Origin: CALBPI01 sp039815365
GTDB lineage: Bacteria > Pseudomonadota > Gammaproteobacteria > Steroidobacterales > Woeseiaceae
Length of the DNA stretch: 24,896 nucleotides
NCBI GenBank assembly: GCA_039815365.1
Contig: JBCBZK010000044.1
Location: 1-24,896 of the forward strand
Reading direction: 5' to 3'
The notes beneath the pieces are model-generated. The model ran no database searches, had not been told where the DNA came from, and was given only the letters and a program-made list of their open reading frames with translations. The first letter of the stretch is position 1; each line of letters starts with the position of its first letter. The position numbers were made by a program, and so were the translations under genes. This document shows, piece after piece, positions 22,579 through 24,896 of the stretch.

Positions 22579-23682
22579 ATGAGCCAGAAAATCATACATC
22601 TCATCGCTGCAGCCAGACCGAACTTCATGAAAATAGCGCCGCTATTTCACGCGTTAAACGATTTGGATTGGACCGATGTACGTATCATTCACACGGGCCA
22701 GCATTACGACTACAACATGTCTGGTGCTTTTTTTGATGAGTTGGGATTACCTTCGCCGCATTACCATCTCGAAGTAGGTTCCGGCAGTCACGCGGAACAG
22801 ACTGGCGGCGTCATGATTGCTTACGAAAAAGTGTGCGTTGACGCGCGCCCGGATTGCGTCGTCGTTGTTGGCGATGTGAATTCGACGGTGGCTTGCGCCA
22901 TGGTTGCGACAAAACTGTGGATCCCGTGCGTGCATCTGGAGGCAGGTTTGCGCAGCGGTGATCGCAGCATGCCCGAAGAGATCAACCGATTGGCAACCGA
23001 CGCGATCGCAGACTTGCTGTGGACACCGTCACCAGACGCCGACGAGAACCTTGCCCATGAAGGCACTGATCCCAAGCGGGTAGAGCGAGTCGGCAACATT
23101 ATGATCGACTCCATCGAGCTACTGCGTGAGCAAATTGAAGGCACAGCGCTACCCGAGAGCGTTGGCAATGACGCACCTTACGCGCTGGTGACGCTGCATC
23201 GACCGTCAAATGTGGACGAAAAAGAACCGCTGCAACGACTGGTCAACGAGCTCAACCAGGTCGCGAAAAAAATACGACTGGTGTTTGTTGCACACCCGCG
23301 AACAATGGCTCGTCTGAAAAGCTTCGACCTGTTGGATACCTTGTCGTCATCCGGCGATCAAATCGTGTTGTTAGAGCCTGCGCCATACATTACGTTCATG
23401 CGCCTGGTGATGGGCAGCGCAATGATCATTACCGACTCCGGCGGCTTGCAGGAAGAAAGCACGTATCTTGGTATTCCGTGCCTGACACTGAGACCCAACA
23501 CCGAGCGGCCAATCACGATCACTGAAGGCACTAATAGCCTCGTCACCCCGGAAACGTTGTTGGCAGAAGTGGATGGTGTGCTCGACGGATCTCGCAAGAA
23601 ACCAACGTCGCCTCCGGATCTGTGGGACGGCAAAACCGCCTATCGCGCAGCGGAGAGTCTTAAGCGTTTCCTGGGCGCGTAG
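22579..23682 (+). CDS. wecB: Non-hydrolysing UDP-N-acetylglucosamine 2-epimerase
   Basis: This 367-residue protein interconverts UDP-GlcNAc and UDP-ManNAc, supplying ManNAc-type precursors for EPS. Family motifs are AARPNFMKIAPLFHAL (11-26; usually GTRPE), HTGQHYD (38-44), VVGDVNSTVACA (96-107; usually VHGDTxS), HLEAGLRSGDRSMPEEINR (119-137), TLHRPSNVD, and TDSGGLQEESTYLGIPCLTLRPNTERPIT near the C-terminus. Acidic residues equivalent to the catalytic Asp and Glu of WecB are present. The ATG at 22579 is preceded by CCAGGAG at 8 nt; an in-frame TTG at 22462 would add an unrelated 39-residue leader. The last three codons and the TAG stop lie in the first copy of a 35-bp tandem repeat. The altered GTRPE and HGD motifs seem to be a subgroup trait of EPS-cluster epimerases; this is from memory. 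Confidence 0.93.
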   Translation: MSQKIIHLIAAARPNFMKIAPLFHALNDLDWTDVRIIHTGQHYDYNMSGAFFDELGLPSPHYHLEVGSGSHAEQTGGVMIAYEKVCVDARPDCVVVVGDVNSTVACAMVATKLWIPCVHLEAGLRSGDRSMPEEINRLATDAIADLLWTPSPDADENLAHEGTDPKRVERVGNIMIDSIELLREQIEGTALPESVGNDAPYALVTLHRPSNVDEKEPLQRLVNELNQVAKKIRLVFVAHPRTMARLKSFDLLDTLSSSGDQIVLLEPAPYITFMRLVMGSAMIITDSGGLQEESTYLGIPCLTLRPNTERPITITEGTNSLVTPETLLAEVDGVLDGSRKKPTSPPDLWDGKTAYRAAESLKRFLGA

Positions 23683-23817
23683 CGCACCAGGGACAATGAG
23701 CGATACTGGGCGCGTAGCGCACCAGGGACAATGAGCGATACTGGGCGCGTAGCGCACCAGGCACGGTGAGCAATACTGGGCGCGCCGCGCACCAGGAACA
23801 ATGAGCGATACTGGGCG
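23671..23817 (+). repeat. 35-bp tandem repeat array (4.2 copies) with an internal hairpin
   Basis: Four units begin at 23671, 23706, 23741 and 23776, and a 7-base fifth copy (CTGGGCG) starts at 23811. Units 1 and 2 are identical; unit 3 differs at four bases near its 3' end (GCACGGTGAGCAATA); unit 4 differs in the loop and at one base after it. Each unit starts CTGG-GCGC-GTA-GCGC-A-CCAG, an imperfect hairpin with a bulged A, followed by a 15-base spacer such as GGACAATGAGCGATA. In unit 4 the loop changes from GTA to GCC while the stem is unchanged. The first copy includes the wecB stop codon. The array lies between convergent wecB and manB and may act in termination, RNA stability or as a REP-like element. 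Confidence 0.9.
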
Positions 23818-23896
23818 ACTCCATACGTCTGATGTGGTGATAGACGCAAACAGTATCTTGCAGTCAACCGTCACTCAGCCGAACAGTTTGCAACAA
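23818..23896. other. Intergenic remainder between the repeat array and manB
   Basis: About 79 bp follow the array before the manB stop. No open frame, T-run terminator or clear palindrome is visible, and no further copy of the 35-bp unit is seen. Confidence 0.4.
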
Positions 23897-24896
23897 TTAC
23901 GCCGGTTCGCCGCCGACCTCTGCAAGCAGCATTGCCGTCTTGTCGGCCAGCAATTTCCGATCGTGACGGGTCTCTACGTTGAGACGAATGACCGGCTCTG
24001 TATTCGACGCACGCAGGTTGAACCGCCACTGCTCGAACTCAATGCTGATCCCGTCGACCTTGTTGCTGTCGACCGCAGTTGGCGAGTGCTTTTCCCAAAG
24101 TTTGGCCATGACAACCTGAGCATCATCAACCCGACGATTAATCTCACCGCTGGCTGGGAAACGCTCGATGCGCTCGTTGACTAACTCCGAGAGGCTCTGA
24201 CCCGTTCGCGACATCAACGCCGCAATCAATAGCCAAGGAATCATGCCACTGTCGCAGAAATAGAAGTCGCTAAAATAATGATGCGCGCTCATTTCGCCGC
24301 CATAAGCCGCACTATGTTCACGCATGACGTCTTTCATAAACGAATGGCCTGACTTGCTTTGGACAACGCGGCCACCGGCTGCCTCAACAACTTCTACCGT
24401 GTTCCACGTCAGCCTCGGGTCGTGCACGATACCGGCACCCGGCTTGGTCGCAAGAACGACTTCGGCGAGCAAACCCACGATGTAATACCCTTCGATGAAA
24501 TCGCCCTTTTCATCGAACACAAAACAGCGATCGAAATCGCCATCCCATGCGACACCGAAATCGGCATTGTGCTCGCGCACAGCCTGTGCCGTGACTTCGC
24601 GATTTTCGATCAGCATCGGGTTCGGCACGCCATTCGGGAAATGACCATCTGGCTCGTGGAGCAGGCGAATAAACTCGAAGGGCAAATGAGCAGCCAGTGC
24701 ATCCAGTGCCGCGCCAGCACCACCGTTACCTGCATTGACCACGATTTTCAGAGGTTTCAACGTGCTGGTATCAACATAACTCAAGATGCGCGCGACGTAA
24801 TCGTCCCATGTGTCGATTGATGACCGAGTGCCTTTTGTCGCAGCGAGTGAGCGCTCATCTGCTTCAGCGAGTTTCTGGATATCGGTGAGTCCGGTA
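23897..24896 (-). CDS. manB: Phosphomannomutase/phosphoglucomutase, N-terminus outside the window
   Basis: The frame is open to the right-hand edge, so this is the C-terminal 332 or so residues of a protein usually near 450-480. It interconverts mannose-6-P and mannose-1-P, feeding GDP-mannose synthesis for EPS or LPS. It resembles E. coli CpsG/ManB: NAGNGGAGAALD, the metal-binding loop WDGDFDRC, the sugar-binding loop GGEMSAHHYFSDF, FPASGEINRRV and the phosphate-binding loop RASNTEPVIRLNVE. The active phosphoserine domain lies upstream and cannot be checked. An internal TTG at 24784 is not the start, since homologous sequence (GLTDIQKLAEADE) precedes it. The gene converges on wecB. Phosphoglucomutase activity (AlgC-like dual function) is also possible. 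Confidence 0.93.
   Translation of the reverse strand, partial: TGLTDIQKLAEADERSLAATKGTRSSIDTWDDYVARILSYVDTSTLKPLKIVVNAGNGGAGAALDALAAHLPFEFIRLLHEPDGHFPNGVPNPMLIENREVTAQAVREHNADFGVAWDGDFDRCFVFDEKGDFIEGYYIVGLLAEVVLATKPGAGIVHDPRLTWNTVEVVEAAGGRVVQSKSGHSFMKDVMREHSAAYGGEMSAHHYFSDFYFCDSGMIPWLLIAALMSRTGQSLSELVNERIERFPASGEINRRVDDAQVVMAKLWEKHSPTAVDSNKVDGISIEFEQWRFNLRASNTEPVIRLNVETRHDRKLLADKTAMLLAEVGGEPA

Noticed and set aside
23671..23817. CRISPR array
   Set aside because: Units are directly tandem with near-identical 15-base parts, not unique spacers of about 30 bp, and no cas gene is present.
23640..23874. Minus-strand open frames across the 35-bp array with repeated APSIAH/LIVPGALRAQ-like peptides
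   Set aside because: The peptides arise because the tandem DNA repeat stays open in several frames; no ribosome site or conserved start, and the repeat is better explained as a structured non-coding element.

Overview
The window is almost entirely one exopolysaccharide (EPS) gene cluster of the exosortase A / PEP-CTERM type. Moderate-to-high GC, dense overlapping genes and the family set (PrsK, PrsT, XrtA fused to an EpsI-like domain, XrtA-type export genes, amidotransferase) point to a Gram-negative proteobacterium, most likely a gammaproteobacterium. The genus cannot be read from the sequence.

Layout. (1) Positions 2-3502, plus strand: the 3' part of a Wzx/MATE-like flippase, a PAPS-dependent sulfotransferase and a membrane-anchored GT4 glycosyltransferase. 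(2) Positions 3499-22449, minus strand, read right to left: histidine kinase PrsK; a 198-bp regulatory gap with a CRP-type palindrome and a sigma-54-type element; a divergent polysaccharide deacetylase; XrtA-EpsI; TPR lipoprotein PrsT; short Wza-like export lipoprotein; chain-length protein; BY-type tyrosine kinase; outer-membrane beta-barrel; polyprenyl glycosylphosphotransferase; NodB-type deacetylase; two GT4 glycosyltransferases; asparagine-synthase-like amidotransferase. Many junctions are 1-4 nt stop/start overlaps (ATGA, TGATG, TAATG, GTGA), so most of this is probably one translationally coupled operon. (3) Positions 22579-23682, plus strand: UDP-GlcNAc 2-epimerase WecB, whose stop codon lies in the first copy of a 35-bp tandem repeat. 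(4) Positions 23897-24896, minus strand: phosphomannomutase ManB/CpsG, cut by the window edge.

How it works together (inference from families). WecB and ManB supply UDP-ManNAc and mannose-1-P/GDP-mannose precursors. The glycosylphosphotransferase loads the first sugar on undecaprenyl phosphate and the GT4 enzymes extend it. The amidotransferase, sulfotransferase and deacetylases modify the glycan. The flippase moves lipid-linked units, and the chain-length protein with its kinase controls polymerisation. The export lipoprotein and beta-barrel pass polymer across the outer membrane. XrtA processes PEP-CTERM proteins (none encoded here), PrsT is an envelope partner, and PrsK is the sensor for a response regulator not found here.

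The most interesting parts beyond the known cluster type are the regulatory gap before the xrtA operon (20209-20406), the 35-bp hairpin tandem array after wecB (23671-23817), and the absence of several usual XrtA-cluster partners. No tRNA, rRNA, CRISPR array, insertion sequence or phage gene was seen. No gene-free stretch exceeds 300 bases; the longest, 23683-23896 and 20209-20406, are described below.
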